Part shown: in pieces, positions 19,229 to 29,741 of the stretch
Position numbering within the stretch: position 1 is the stretch's first letter
How the letters are laid out: every line of letters starts with the position of its first letter
Assembly (NCBI RefSeq): GCF_019710635.1
Contig: NZ_JAIFZS010000029.1
Location: 83,707-147,706, forward strand
Length of the DNA stretch: 64,000 bases
DNA from: Mycolicibacterium xanthum
GTDB taxonomy: Bacteria > Actinomycetota > Actinomycetes > Mycobacteriales > Mycobacteriaceae
Direction of reading: 5' to 3'
The notes under the pieces: model-generated
Seen by the model: the letters and a program-made list of their open reading frames with translations, nothing else
What the model was told of the DNA's origin: nothing
The model's database searches: none
Translations under genes and position numbers: made by a program

Positions 19229-20962
19229 CTACCCTGTCGAACCGACCGGCTCGATCGGGATGCGCAGGGCCCCCGGCGCGTCGGCGGGCACCACCGGGTT
19301 GGCCGGCGTGATCGGGGCCAGCCGCCGGTAGGCCTCGCCCTGAGCCGGACGCAGGTCGGTCTCCCCCTTGTTGGGCCACAACGCCGCGGCCCGCTCGGCC
19401 TGCGCGGTGATCGACAACGACGGGTTCACCCCGAGATTCGCCGAGACCGCGGCACCGTCCATCACCGACAGCGTCGGATAGCCGTACACCCGCTGATAGG
19501 GGTCGATGACACCGGTCTCAGCGCTGTCGCCGATCGCCGCACCGCCGAGGAAGTGTGCAGTGAGCGGGATGTTGAACAACTCGCCCCAGGTTCCGCCCGC
19601 GACGCCGTCGATCTTGGCGGCGATGCGGCGGGTGACTTCGTTACCGGCCGGGATCCACGACGGGTTGGGCTCACCGTGTCCCTGCCTGCTGGAAAAGCGG
19701 TGGAAGCCGAGCCGGGTGCGCTTGGTGAACGTGGTGATCGAGTTGTCCAGGTGCTGCATCACCAGCGCGATCACGGTGCGCTCGCTCCACCGGCTCGGGT
19801 TGAGCAGGCGCAGCATGGCCTTCGGATCCGCCCCGGCGATCTGCAGCAACTGCTTCCAGCGCGGCACGTCGGTGCCCTGCGGCCCGGCGCCGTCGGTCAT
19901 CAGGGTCTGCAGCAGACCCATCGCGTTGGAACCCTTGCCGTAGCGCACCGGCTCGACGTGGGTGTCGGGCGTCGGATGGATCGACGACGTGATGGCCACG
20001 CCGTGGGTGAGGTCCATGTCGGGCGAGACCTCCAGTCGCCCGGCGCCGACGATCGACTCCGAGTTGGTGCGGGTGAGCACCCCCAGCCGGTCCGACAGAG
20101 CGGGCAACCGGCCGGTGTAGCGCATCTTGAACAGCAGCCGCTGGGTGCCGAACGTCCCCGCCGCCAGCACCACGTGCGTCGCGGTGTAGGTGCGCCTGCG
20201 GCGGCGCAGCCAGCTGCCGGTCCGCACGGTGCGCACCTGCCACAGCCCCTCGGGCCCCTGCGCGAAGTCGGTCACGGTGCTCATCGGAAATACCTGCGCC
20301 CCAGCCTTTTCCGCGAGCCCGAGGTAGTTCTTCACCAGAGTGTTCTTCGCCCCGTACCGGCAGCCGGTCATGCATTCGCCGCACTCGATGCAGCCGGTGC
20401 GGGTCGGGCCGGCCCCGCCGAAGTACGGATCGGGCACCGTCTTGCCCGGGGTCTTCTGCCCGTCGGGGCCGAAGAACACCCCGACCGGCGTCGGCACCCA
20501 TGTGTCGCCGACCCCCATGTCGTCGGCGACCTCCTTCATGATGCGGTCGGCGTCGGTGAAGGTCGGATTGGTCACCACCCCGAGCATCCGCTGGGCCTGG
20601 TCGTAGTGCGGCATCAGTTCCGCGCGCCAGTCGGTGATCGACTTCCACTGCGGGTCGTTGAAGAACGGGTCCGGCGGGACGTAAAGCGTGTTCGCGTAGT
20701 TCAGCGAACCGCCGCCCACCCCGGCGCCGGCCAGGATCATCACGTTTTTCAGCAGGTGGATTCGCTGAATACCGAACAGGCCCAGCCGGGGTGCCCACAG
20801 GAACCTGCGCAGATTCCACGACGTCTTGGCGAACTCGTCGTCGGCGAAGCGGCGACCCGCTTCCAGGACGAGCACCCGGTAGCCCTTCTCGGTGAGCCGC
20901 AGCGCGCTCACGCTGCCGCCGAACCCCGAACCGATGATGACGACGTCGTAGTCAGGCTTCAT
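19229..20962 (-). CDS. choD: GMC-family FAD oxidoreductase, ChoD-like
   Basis: A 577-residue flavoprotein. It starts with the FAD-binding YDVVIIGSGFGGSVSAL, has GAGVGGGSLNYAN, and contains a four-Cys segment CIECGECMTGCRYGAKNTL that resembles a ferredoxin-type motif and is a hallmark of this mycobacterial group. The C-terminal GMC signature reads HFLGGAAIGDSAETGVID and DGAAVSANLGVNPSL. It corresponds to Rv3409c, annotated as cholesterol oxidase though the true substrate in mycobacteria is debated. No signal peptide is visible. Confidence 0.88.
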   Translation of the reverse strand: MKPDYDVVIIGSGFGGSVSALRLTEKGYRVLVLEAGRRFADDEFAKTSWNLRRFLWAPRLGLFGIQRIHLLKNVMILAGAGVGGGSLNYANTLYVPPDPFFNDPQWKSITDWRAELMPHYDQAQRMLGVVTNPTFTDADRIMKEVADDMGVGDTWVPTPVGVFFGPDGQKTPGKTVPDPYFGGAGPTRTGCIECGECMTGCRYGAKNTLVKNYLGLAEKAGAQVFPMSTVTDFAQGPEGLWQVRTVRTGSWLRRRRRTYTATHVVLAAGTFGTQRLLFKMRYTGRLPALSDRLGVLTRTNSESIVGAGRLEVSPDMDLTHGVAITSSIHPTPDTHVEPVRYGKGSNAMGLLQTLMTDGAGPQGTDVPRWKQLLQIAGADPKAMLRLLNPSRWSERTVIALVMQHLDNSITTFTKRTRLGFHRFSSRQGHGEPNPSWIPAGNEVTRRIAAKIDGVAGGTWGELFNIPLTAHFLGGAAIGDSAETGVIDPYQRVYGYPTLSVMDGAAVSANLGVNPSLSITAQAERAAALWPNKGETDLRPAQGEAYRRLAPITPANPVVPADAPGALRIPIEPVGSTG

Positions 20963-21035
20963 CGGCCCAGTATGAACTTACCGGCCGGTAACTTGCTAGA
21001 CAGGCTCGCCTAAGAAACCGACCCGCGGGCCCCGT

Positions 21036-21081
21036 GTGAAGTTACCTTCACGCTGGCGCCCGAGCGTGAAGGTAACTTCAC
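21036..21081. repeat. 46-bp hairpin element, copy 1
   Basis: Two 16-bp arms (GTGAAGTTACCTTCAC at 21036-21051 and its exact reverse complement at 21066-21081) flank a 14-nt loop. Each arm is itself nearly palindromic, so either the whole element or each arm can form a cruciform or be a dimer-binding site. This copy lies in the promoter side of the DUF559-type gene and between two divergent genes, so it is not a simple terminator. Confidence 0.95.
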
Positions 21082-21156
21082 AGGCGGGCGAGGGGGGGCC
21101 GGGTCATGAGCGCCGGCGGTGCCCAGACTGTCGGTCAGGGTCGGCACACTCTCGCC

Positions 21157-22020
21157 ATGGGGGAACCATTCATCGGCAGCGAGGCCATCGCGGCCGGCAT
21201 GTCCTGGGGTGAGCTGCAGCGCAACCACACCCGCATCTTCCGAGACGTCTACATCGACGCCGACGCCGGGATCACCGCAACAACCCGCGCGTATGCGGGA
21301 TGGCTGTGGTCCGGGCGCCGGGCAATCGTCGCAGGCCTCTCAGCGGCGGCACTGCATGGGAGCGCATGGGTTGACGCCGGCGCAGCGGTCGAGCTGATCC
21401 ACGGCAACCGGCACCGACTGTCCGGTCTGCGGGTCTTTGGTGACCGCCTGCAGGACGACGAATGGCAAGTGATCGACGGGGTGCCGGTCACGACGCCCGC
21501 TCGGACCGCGCTGGATCTGGGCTGCCGGCACCCGCGCGTCGAGGCGACGGCGGCCGTCGACGCGCTGGTCAGAGCCACCGGCCTCGACCTCGCCGAGCCT
21601 CGATCGCTGGTCGCGAGATATCCCGGCCGCCGCGGCATCGCCAAGGCTTGGCAGGTGCTCGAATCGGCCGACGGAGGTGCACAGTCACCGAAAGAGACGT
21701 ATGTGCGACTACTGCTGACCGACAGCGGCCTACCGCGGCCGCAGACCCAGATCCCCGTGTTGGGGGACACCTGCTCGGTGGTCGCCTACCTCGACATGGG
21801 CTGGCCGGACCTCATGGTCGCCGTCGAGTACGACGGTGAACAGCACCGCACCAAGCGATCCCAGTACAGCTGGGACGTCAAGCGGCTGGAGATCGCCCAG
21901 CGCCGTGGATGGCTGATCGTGCGCGTACTGGCCGACGACAAGCCACCTGACATCCTGCGGCGGGTGCGTGCCGCTCTCGCGTCCCGGCGCCCAACCCCGC
22001 GGGCGCGTCGCCCCGCGTGA
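21157..22020 (+). CDS. AbiEi-antitoxin-like / DUF559 (Vsr-type) nuclease-fold protein
   Basis: A 287-residue protein from the ATG at 21157. The N-terminal two thirds resemble type IV antitoxin AbiEi proteins: TRAYAGWLWSGRRAIVAGLS-AALHG, then VPVTTPARTALDLGC. The C-terminal 90 residues look like a DUF559/Vsr-like PD-(D/E)xK domain: YLDMGWPDLMVAVEYDGEQH and a closing GWLIVRVLADD. It is not present between choD and guaB3 in M. tuberculosis and is bracketed by two 46-bp hairpin elements, the second of which contains its stop codon. No toxin partner is adjacent. Roles in DNA repair, defence or self-regulation are possible; the function is not known. Confidence 0.75.
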   Translation: MGEPFIGSEAIAAGMSWGELQRNHTRIFRDVYIDADAGITATTRAYAGWLWSGRRAIVAGLSAAALHGSAWVDAGAAVELIHGNRHRLSGLRVFGDRLQDDEWQVIDGVPVTTPARTALDLGCRHPRVEATAAVDALVRATGLDLAEPRSLVARYPGRRGIAKAWQVLESADGGAQSPKETYVRLLLTDSGLPRPQTQIPVLGDTCSVVAYLDMGWPDLMVAVEYDGEQHRTKRSQYSWDVKRLEIAQRRGWLIVRVLADDKPPDILRRVRAALASRRPTPRARRPA

Positions 22021-22062
22021 AGTTACCTTCACGACGGCGCCCGAGCGTGAAGGTAACTTCAC
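22017..22062. repeat. 46-bp hairpin element, copy 2
   Basis: This is the same element as at 21036-21081: arms at 22017-22032 and 22047-22062 are identical to copy 1 and 12 of 14 loop bases match. It is in the same orientation, 981 bp away. The TGA of the DUF559-type gene is the first part of its left arm, so gene and element appear to have moved or evolved as a unit. Confidence 0.95.
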
Positions 22063-22132
22063 ATTCGGGCGGCGACGGGACATTCGGGCGGCGACGGGGC
22101 AGTCGGCAGCACGGGGCAGTCGGCAGCACGGG
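22062..22132. repeat. Two short tandem duplications after the hairpin element
   Basis: A 19-bp unit is repeated twice (22062-22080 and 22081-22099, one mismatch) and is followed directly by a 17-bp unit repeated twice (22100-22116 and 22117-22132). They fill the gap before the guaB3 3' end. No function is evident; they look like slippage products at the edge of an insertion. Confidence 0.85.
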
Positions 22133-22192
22133 CAGGCGCGGCGGGGCCGCGGTCGGCGACCCGGCCGCGGGTGCCCGGGCCAACGGCCCGGG

Positions 22193-23320
22193 TCAGTTCC
22201 CGACCGTGAGCCCCACCTTCTGGAACTCCTTGAGATCGCAGTAACCGGCCTTGGCCATCGACCGGCGCAGGCCGCCGACCAGGTTGAGCGAGCCGAACGG
22301 ATCGTCGGACGGCCCGTTCAGCACCCGGGCCAGCGACGGCCGCTCACCGACCGCGACCTGCAGCAGCGCGCCGCGCGGCAGGGAGGGATGTGCCGCAGCC
22401 GACGGCCAGAACCAGCCACCGCCCAGCGCCTCGGCGGCCGAGGACAGCGGGGTGCCGAGAACCACCGCGTCGGCGCCGCAGGCGATCGCCTTGGCCAGAT
22501 CCCCGGAGGTGTGGATGTCGCCGTCGGCGAGCACGTGCACGTAGCGTCCACCCGTCTCGTCGAGATACTCGCGGCGGGCCGCGGCGGCGTCGGCGATCGC
22601 GGTGGCCATCGGCACGCTGATGCCCAGCACCTCGTCGGAAGTGGTCACCCCCGAGGTCGATCCGTAGCCGACGATGACGCCGGCCGCCCCGGTACGCATC
22701 AGGTGCAGGGCCGTGCGGTGGTCGAGCACCCCGCCGGCCACCACCGGAACGTCGAGCTCGGAGATGAACGTCTTGAGGTTGAGTGGCTCGCCGTCCGAAG
22801 CCACCCGTTCGGCGGAGATGATGGTGCCCTGGATGACGAGCAGGTCGATCCCGGCAGCCACCAGTGTCGGGGTCAGCGCCCGCGCGTTCTGCGGGCTGAT
22901 CCGCACGGCGGTGGTGATCCCGGCATCACGTATCTGCCCGACCGCGGCCCCGAGCAGATCGGGATCCAATGGCGCGGAATGCAATTGCTGCAGCAACCTT
23001 ATCGCCGCAGATGGGTCGGGCTCCTTCTCCGCGGCCGCCACCACCTCGGCGATCCGCGCACCGACATCGGCATGGCGGCCGATCAACCCTTCGCCGTTGA
23101 GCACCCCGAGCCCGCCCAGGCGCCCCAGCTCGATCGCGAACTCGACCGACACCAGCGCGTCGGTGGGGTGGGCGACGACCGGGATGTCGAACCGGTAGGC
23201 ATCCAGCTGCCAGGTGGTCGACACATCCTTCGACGAGCGCGTGCGCCGCGACGGAACGATGTTGATGTCGTCGAGTTCGTAGGTCCGGCGGGCCGTGCGG
23301 CCCATGCCGATCTCGACCAT
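22193..23320 (-). CDS. guaB3: GuaB3, IMP dehydrogenase/GMP reductase-family protein
   Basis: A 375-residue TIM-barrel protein of the IMPDH/GMPR superfamily without CBS domains, starting at the conserved MVEIGMGRTARRTYEL (an ATG nine bases upstream is also open). In the catalytic loop, where IMPDH has its nucleophile Cys in a GSICTT motif, the sequence reads GYGSTSGVTTSDEVLG, with Thr at the Cys position; the M. tuberculosis protein as I recall it has the same substitution. GuaB3 proteins of cyanobacteria have IMPDH activity, but an enzyme without this Cys is unlikely to use the normal covalent mechanism. It follows guaB2 on the same strand. Confidence 0.9.
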   Translation of the reverse strand: MVEIGMGRTARRTYELDDINIVPSRRTRSSKDVSTTWQLDAYRFDIPVVAHPTDALVSVEFAIELGRLGGLGVLNGEGLIGRHADVGARIAEVVAAAEKEPDPSAAIRLLQQLHSAPLDPDLLGAAVGQIRDAGITTAVRISPQNARALTPTLVAAGIDLLVIQGTIISAERVASDGEPLNLKTFISELDVPVVAGGVLDHRTALHLMRTGAAGVIVGYGSTSGVTTSDEVLGISVPMATAIADAAAARREYLDETGGRYVHVLADGDIHTSGDLAKAIACGADAVVLGTPLSSAAEALGGGWFWPSAAAHPSLPRGALLQVAVGERPSLARVLNGPSDDPFGSLNLVGGLRRSMAKAGYCDLKEFQKVGLTVGN

Positions 23321-23368
23321 GTCACGCATGCGTTCCCGTGCTTTCTGCTTCCTCGCGCGCAGCGCTCA

Positions 23369-25505
<2,137 letters not shown>

Positions 25506-25533
25506 CGGCCGAATTCACCGGTAGCGCCCCGAC

Positions 25534-26769
25534 CTACTCCCCCGCCCCCGGTAGCACCGGCGTCGTCGTGGTCGTCAGCGGCGCCAACGACTGCGTCTGA
25601 GCCGGCTCCTGCTGTTCCTGGACCGTCGGCTGCGGCGTGGCCGCCGCGGTCGGGGTGGTCAGGACCGGTGTCGGGGTGGGCGTCGGCTGCGGAGTCGGCG
25701 TCGCGCGCGGTGCCGCCGAAGTGGACGGCGCCGGCGATGGTGCGGCCGCCGCCGACGTCGACAGTTCCGCGGCCACCGTCGTCGTGGTCGTCGTGGCCGT
25801 GGTCGAGGACGGCGCACGCGTCGTGGTCGACGACGCGGACGGCGCGGAGGTGGATGACGACGTCGCACTCGGCGGCGAGGTCGCCGCGCTCGGGGAGGTC
25901 GTCTCGGATGCCCCAGCGGGCGCCTGTGAGGTGACCGGGGTGGTCGCCGACGGTGACGGGCCCGGCGCACTCGTGGTCGGCGACGGGGCGGTGCTGGTCT
26001 CCGAGGGTCCCGGCGTCTCGGAGGCCGGCGTCGTCACCGACGTGGTGTCATCAGGAGCCGAAGTCGTCGCGGGAGCCGAGGACGTCTCGGACGCCGACAG
26101 TGTGCCCGGGTCGAACACCACCGACGGCAGATCCGGGAAGCTCGGCAGCGGCGCGCCCGGTGGCACGGTCGCGGCCGGGTCCTGGGCCTCCACCTTGACG
26201 GTCAGCTCCTGCCACTGGGTGACCAATTCCTGTTTGCTCTCGATGTCGTTCACCGTGGCGACGGTGGTGGTGACGGCCTCCAGCCTGGCCTGGGCGGCCT
26301 GCCAGTCCCCCTGGTCGATGAGCTGCTGAACCTCGGCCATCTCGGTCTGGGCGGCCAGGATGACGGCATCGTCGCGCATCGTCGCGGGCTCGCCGAACAG
26401 CATCGTGCGCAACCCGTAGAGCGCGTCACCGGGTCCCGCTCCGGCGACGATGGCCCCGAACCCGCCGAGGAACAGCACCGCGGCGGCCGCCGAACCGACC
26501 ACCGCCAGCGACAGCCGCCTGCGGCGTCCCGACGATGCGGCGCGGTCCATCGCCTGCGCGGCCTGCTCCGGCGTCACCACCGCCGACACCGGGGTCTCGC
26601 GAACGTCGTCGCGCCAGCCCGCCAGCAGATTCGCCAGCTCGGCCTCGGCGTGGTCCGTCGGGTACGCGGGCTGCCGGGAGGCCAGCGCATCGAGGAACTG
26701 ATCGGAGCGATTGATCTCGTTGAGCGACGGATCCCCGCCGTTGGAAGTCCAGCGTCCGAAATCAGGCAT
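25534..26769 (-). CDS. rsdA: Anti-sigma-D factor RsdA
   Basis: The 411-residue single-pass membrane protein should hold SigD inactive. The cytoplasmic N-terminus (residues 1-80) carries the sigma-binding segment DQFLDALASRQPAYP and ELANLLAGWRDDV. A membrane helix at about 87-110 (LAVVGSAAAAVLFLGGFGAI) is followed by a helical extracytoplasmic part, then a very long Ser/Thr/Pro/Ala tail from about residue 210 to the end. The tail makes it about 100 residues longer than the M. tuberculosis protein. Its start overlaps the sigD stop by 8 bp, as expected for a sigma/anti-sigma pair. Confidence 0.92.
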   Translation of the reverse strand: MPDFGRWTSNGGDPSLNEINRSDQFLDALASRQPAYPTDHAEAELANLLAGWRDDVRETPVSAVVTPEQAAQAMDRAASSGRRRRLSLAVVGSAAAAVLFLGGFGAIVAGAGPGDALYGLRTMLFGEPATMRDDAVILAAQTEMAEVQQLIDQGDWQAAQARLEAVTTTVATVNDIESKQELVTQWQELTVKVEAQDPAATVPPGAPLPSFPDLPSVVFDPGTLSASETSSAPATTSAPDDTTSVTTPASETPGPSETSTAPSPTTSAPGPSPSATTPVTSQAPAGASETTSPSAATSPPSATSSSTSAPSASSTTTRAPSSTTATTTTTTVAAELSTSAAAAPSPAPSTSAAPRATPTPQPTPTPTPVLTTPTAAATPQPTVQEQQEPAQTQSLAPLTTTTTPVLPGAGE

Positions 26770-27340
26770 GGTCCCGCCCCGTCGCCGTGATCTCCGCCTT
26801 CAGCTTCGCGAGCGCACGATGCTGGGCGACCCGCACCGCCCCAGGGGTGCTGCCGACCGTCTCGGCGGTCTCCTCCGCACTCATCCCCACCACGACACGC
26901 AGGATCAGGATCTCGCGCTGCTTCTCGGGCAGGATCTGCAGCAGTGCCGCCATCCGCGCCGACGATTCGGAGTCGATGGCCAGCTGTTCCGGGCTCGCCT
27001 CACCCGACGAGCGCTCCGGGACGACGTCCATCGGGTCGGCCCGGTTCCGGGACGCCGAACGATGCGCGTCGGCAACCTTGTGTGCAGCGATGCCGTAGAC
27101 GAAGGCAAGGAACGGCCGTCCCTGATCCCTGTAGCGCGGCAGCGCCGTGATGGCGGCCAAGCACACCTCCTGTGCAACGTCATCAGCTGACAGACCGCTG
27201 CGTTCCGTGGCCCCCACCCTCGCCCGGCAATACCGGACGACAATGGGACGGATGGTCTCCAGCACCTCCCGGAGCGCATCCCGATCGCCGGCCACAGCCT
27301 CAGCAACGACAGAATCGAGACGTTCTCCCGAAATTGTCAT
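26762..27340 (-). CDS. sigD: ECF RNA polymerase sigma factor SigD
   Basis: A 192-residue ECF sigma factor. Region 2 reads DDVAQEVCLAAITALPRYRDQGRPFLAFVYGIAAHKVAD; region 4 reads LQILPEKQREILILRVVVG and ends in the recognition helix of TPGAVRVAQHRALAKLK. It has no extra C-terminal domain. SigD governs stationary-phase and ribosomal genes in M. tuberculosis. It is cotranscribed with rsdA. Confidence 0.95.
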   Translation of the reverse strand: MTISGERLDSVVAEAVAGDRDALREVLETIRPIVVRYCRARVGATERSGLSADDVAQEVCLAAITALPRYRDQGRPFLAFVYGIAAHKVADAHRSASRNRADPMDVVPERSSGEASPEQLAIDSESSARMAALLQILPEKQREILILRVVVGMSAEETAETVGSTPGAVRVAQHRALAKLKAEITATGRDHA

Positions 27341-27413
27341 CGTGGGCGATATCTCCAGCGTTACGTGCGGGACACATCCCGGTTGGGGAGGTGGTGCCGC
27401 CCTGCGGGCGGCC

Positions 27414-27437
27414 GAGCCGTGCCGCGGGGCGCGGCTC
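27414..27437 (-). terminator. Possible hairpin terminator
   Basis: A 10-bp stem (GAGCCGTGCC with GGCGCGGCTC, one G-T pair) and a 4-nt loop lie 36 bp after the stop of the gene at 27474-28277. There is no T-run, so it is a weak call. Confidence 0.4.
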
Positions 27438-27473
27438 AGCTAAACAATAACGACCGCGACGGGCGCAACCGGG

Positions 27474-28277
27474 TTAGCGCGGACGCCACACGCCGCCCCG
27501 TCTGATCACAGTTTCGGATGATTCGTCGCGGATGGCGCAGATCTCCGCCGCCGGACGCCGCCCGCTCCCGATGTCGGCGAGCAGACAGGCCGCGGCCCAC
27601 CGCAGCGGCACCAGCCCGGCAGGCCCGGCCTGGTCGAGCGCGTCGTCGGCGGCCAGGCGCGCGCCATCGCCGTCGCCGGCGCAGCAGCGGGCAGCGGCCA
27701 GGACCACCCCGGACTTGACGCGGTGCCGCACCGAACCGAACTCCGTGGCGAGGGCGACGGCCCGCTCGGCGTGTCCGACCGCCGCGTCGCCGTCGGCGCC
27801 GACCATCGCCAGCTCGGCCGATACCCAGGCGAACCGGATCGGCAGCCGCTGCGCGTCCGCGCGGGCGACGAGTTCGGCGGCACGTTGCAGCGCACGCTCC
27901 GACGCGGAGCACCGCCCGACCCCCAGCGCGTCGGCCGCCAACCCGATCAGCGCATCCGCCGCCGCCTCGGGATCCCCGGCGGACCGGGCCAGCGCCTGGC
28001 CGTCCAGCGATCGAGCACGGTCATGCCACCCGAGCTGACGCAGAAACGACGCCCGGGTGCTGGCGGCCAGCGAGGCCAACGGGCCATTCGGCCCCAGGCG
28101 GTGCAGCTGGTCGAGGTCGGCCAGCGCGCTGGCGTAGCGCCCCTGGCCGCCCGCGGCCACCGCACGCAGCCACAGGTCGCCGGCGCCGACCGCCGGCGGA
28201 AGGGGCCACTTCGCAGGGTTGCTGCCGAACGCCACGTCGTCGAGTCCAGCAACGGCCGGCGCGGAGCTGGTGCTCAT
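27474..28277 (-). CDS. TPR-like helical repeat protein, Rv3415c-like
   Basis: This 267-residue Ala-rich, all-helical cytoplasmic protein has repeated helix pairs of TPR type (RYASALADLDQLHRLGP, ADALIGLAADALGVGR, AVGHAERAVALATEFG). It has no signal peptide or membrane segment. Its place between sigD and whiB3 matches Rv3415c. Function is unknown; a scaffold or regulatory role is only a guess. Confidence 0.75.
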   Translation of the reverse strand: MSTSSAPAVAGLDDVAFGSNPAKWPLPPAVGAGDLWLRAVAAGGQGRYASALADLDQLHRLGPNGPLASLAASTRASFLRQLGWHDRARSLDGQALARSAGDPEAAADALIGLAADALGVGRCSASERALQRAAELVARADAQRLPIRFAWVSAELAMVGADGDAAVGHAERAVALATEFGSVRHRVKSGVVLAAARCCAGDGDGARLAADDALDQAGPAGLVPLRWAAACLLADIGSGRRPAAEICAIRDESSETVIRRGGVWRPR

Positions 28278-28671
28278 CGGATCGGCACGCTACCAAGTTG
28301 AACGTGTTTTCAAAATCACGTCGGTTAACAGTTTATGGAGGACATGTTAACTCCATGTCAACTGCCTACTGAGCGGCAGGAAATGGCCTATCGACACCGG
28401 ATGAACTGATCAGCCAAAACGCGGCGGCTCGTCACTTTGCATCCATCTGCCATAGCATCGAACTCGCTGCGGACGCGTCACTTCGATGAACGGGATGTTA
28501 ATTTTCCGCCGGCGATTATGCGGTTCCGCACAGTCCGAGACTATTGACGGAAATTCCGAAGCCCTTCTACGTTGTGTGCACGAGTGGTCATCGGCGACTG
28601 CGCTCGGATCTGTTCCACGACTCACGCATCCAGTGAGCGACCGAAATGGATGTGTAGAGAGGGGTTTTCCA
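28278..28671. promoter_or_regulatory. Divergent intergenic region upstream of whiB3
   Basis: This 394-bp AT-richer stretch is markedly lower in GC than its surroundings and precedes whiB3. It includes an inverted repeat ATGGAG-N10-CTCCAT at 28335-28356 flanked by two GTTAAC hexamers, and a good ribosome-binding region (GAGAGGGG) before the whiB3 start. Mycobacterial whiB3 is known for a long, multiply controlled leader; specific binding sites here are inference. Confidence 0.5.
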
Positions 28672-28962
28672 GTGCCACAGCCGCAGCAGCTACCGGGACC
28701 GAACGCCGACATCTGGGATTGGCAGATGCAGGGCCTTTGCCGGGGAGTTGATTCCTCGATGTTTTTCCACCCCGATGGCGAGCGTGGCCGGGCCCGCGCG
28801 CAGCGGGAGATGCGGGCCAAGGAGATGTGCCGGCGCTGCCCGGTGATCACCCAGTGCCGCGCCCACGCACTCGCCGTCGGCGAGCCCTACGGAATCTGGG
28901 GCGGCCTCAGCGAGTCCGAGCGCGAACTGCTCCTCAAGCGGGGCATCCGCCGCACCGCCTGA
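28672..28962 (+). CDS. whiB3: WhiB3 iron-sulfur redox-sensing transcription factor
   Basis: The protein has 96 residues. Four cluster-binding Cys residues are visible: one in QGLCRGVDSS, then CRRCPVITQC. The Wbl turn motif GIWGGLSE and the basic DNA-binding tail LLLKRGIRRTA follow. It binds a [4Fe-4S] cluster that responds to O2, NO and redox state and interacts with the main sigma factor. The GTG start (PQPQQLPGPNADIWDW) matches the M. tuberculosis N-terminus; an open frame upstream is leader. The tail is about six residues shorter than in M. tuberculosis. Confidence 0.95.
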   Translation: MPQPQQLPGPNADIWDWQMQGLCRGVDSSMFFHPDGERGRARAQREMRAKEMCRRCPVITQCRAHALAVGEPYGIWGGLSESERELLLKRGIRRTA

Positions 28963-28980
28963 CCGTCAACCGAATACTTC

Positions 28981-29021
28981 CGACAGCACCCCGGGCGATC
29001 CGTCGACCCGGGGTGCTGTCG
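28981..29021. terminator. Strong bidirectional terminator after whiB3
   Basis: Perfect 15-bp arms (CGACAGCACCCCGGG and its complement) with an 11-nt loop lie between the convergent whiB3 and Met/His-rich protein genes. Confidence 0.85.
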
Positions 29022-29047
29022 CATAGGGGCCGGCCGCGGCGCGGACA

Positions 29048-29641
29048 TCAGCGTCCGTGGTGCGGCATCATCCCTCCCGGGCCCATCATTCCCCCGGGGT
29101 CCATCATCTGCTGCATCATCGCCGGCATGCCATCGCGGACGAATCCGGTGACCTCCACGGCGTGATCGCGGATCGCAGCAACGAGCGCCGGATCGCCGGC
29201 GGTCTCTTCGGCGATCACGCCGTTGGCGGTAAAGGTCAGTCGTCGCTGGTAGCCGTCCGCGCCGCGGAACAACGTCGGCAGACTCGAGCTCATGCACATC
29301 ACCTCGTCGCCCTGGTCCATCCGGGCATACATGTTCGACACATGCGCCTGAAGCTGCGCGACAAGGTCCGGCGCGCTCGATTCGGTGGTGGTGCGGACAC
29401 CGCCCGGAATCAACTCGACAACGCGATCGATCTCCTCATGCCGGCTGAACATCGCCAGGTAGGTCCGCCGGTCGGCCGGGTCGATACCCATCATCCCGCC
29501 GCCGGGTCCCTGGGTCAGCCGGACCGCGGTCCCGGTCGCACCGGACGTCGTCCGCCGCGCAACGCCGAGTCCCACCGCGCCGCTCGCCGCGAGCGCGCCG
29601 AACGCCGCAAGCGCGACGCGACGGCTCATCAGTCGTGCCAT
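29048..29641 (-). CDS. Exported Met/His-rich protein next to a metal ATPase
   Basis: A 197-residue protein from the ATG at 29641. The N-terminus MARLMSRRVALAAFGALAAS is a twin-Arg-like or Sec signal. The mature part contains YLAMFSRHEEIDRVVE and ends with clustered Met, Gly and His (PAMMQQMMDPGGMMGPGGMM, then PHHGR), a composition typical of copper-binding periplasmic proteins. It follows the P-type ATPase gene on the same strand after 100 bp, which supports a metal-related role. The family is not recognised. Confidence 0.7.
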   Translation of the reverse strand: MARLMSRRVALAAFGALAASGAVGLGVARRTTSGATGTAVRLTQGPGGGMMGIDPADRRTYLAMFSRHEEIDRVVELIPGGVRTTTESSAPDLVAQLQAHVSNMYARMDQGDEVMCMSSSLPTLFRGADGYQRRLTFTANGVIAEETAGDPALVAAIRDHAVEVTGFVRDGMPAMMQQMMDPGGMMGPGGMMPHHGR

Positions 29642-29741
29642 GTCTTCCCGTTTCACCCGATCTGCCGGCCGTCGGTGGATCCGTCGACCACGGGCCGCCG
29701 ATCCCCCTCGGTCCGACGATTCCGCAGGCCTCAGCCGTCCA

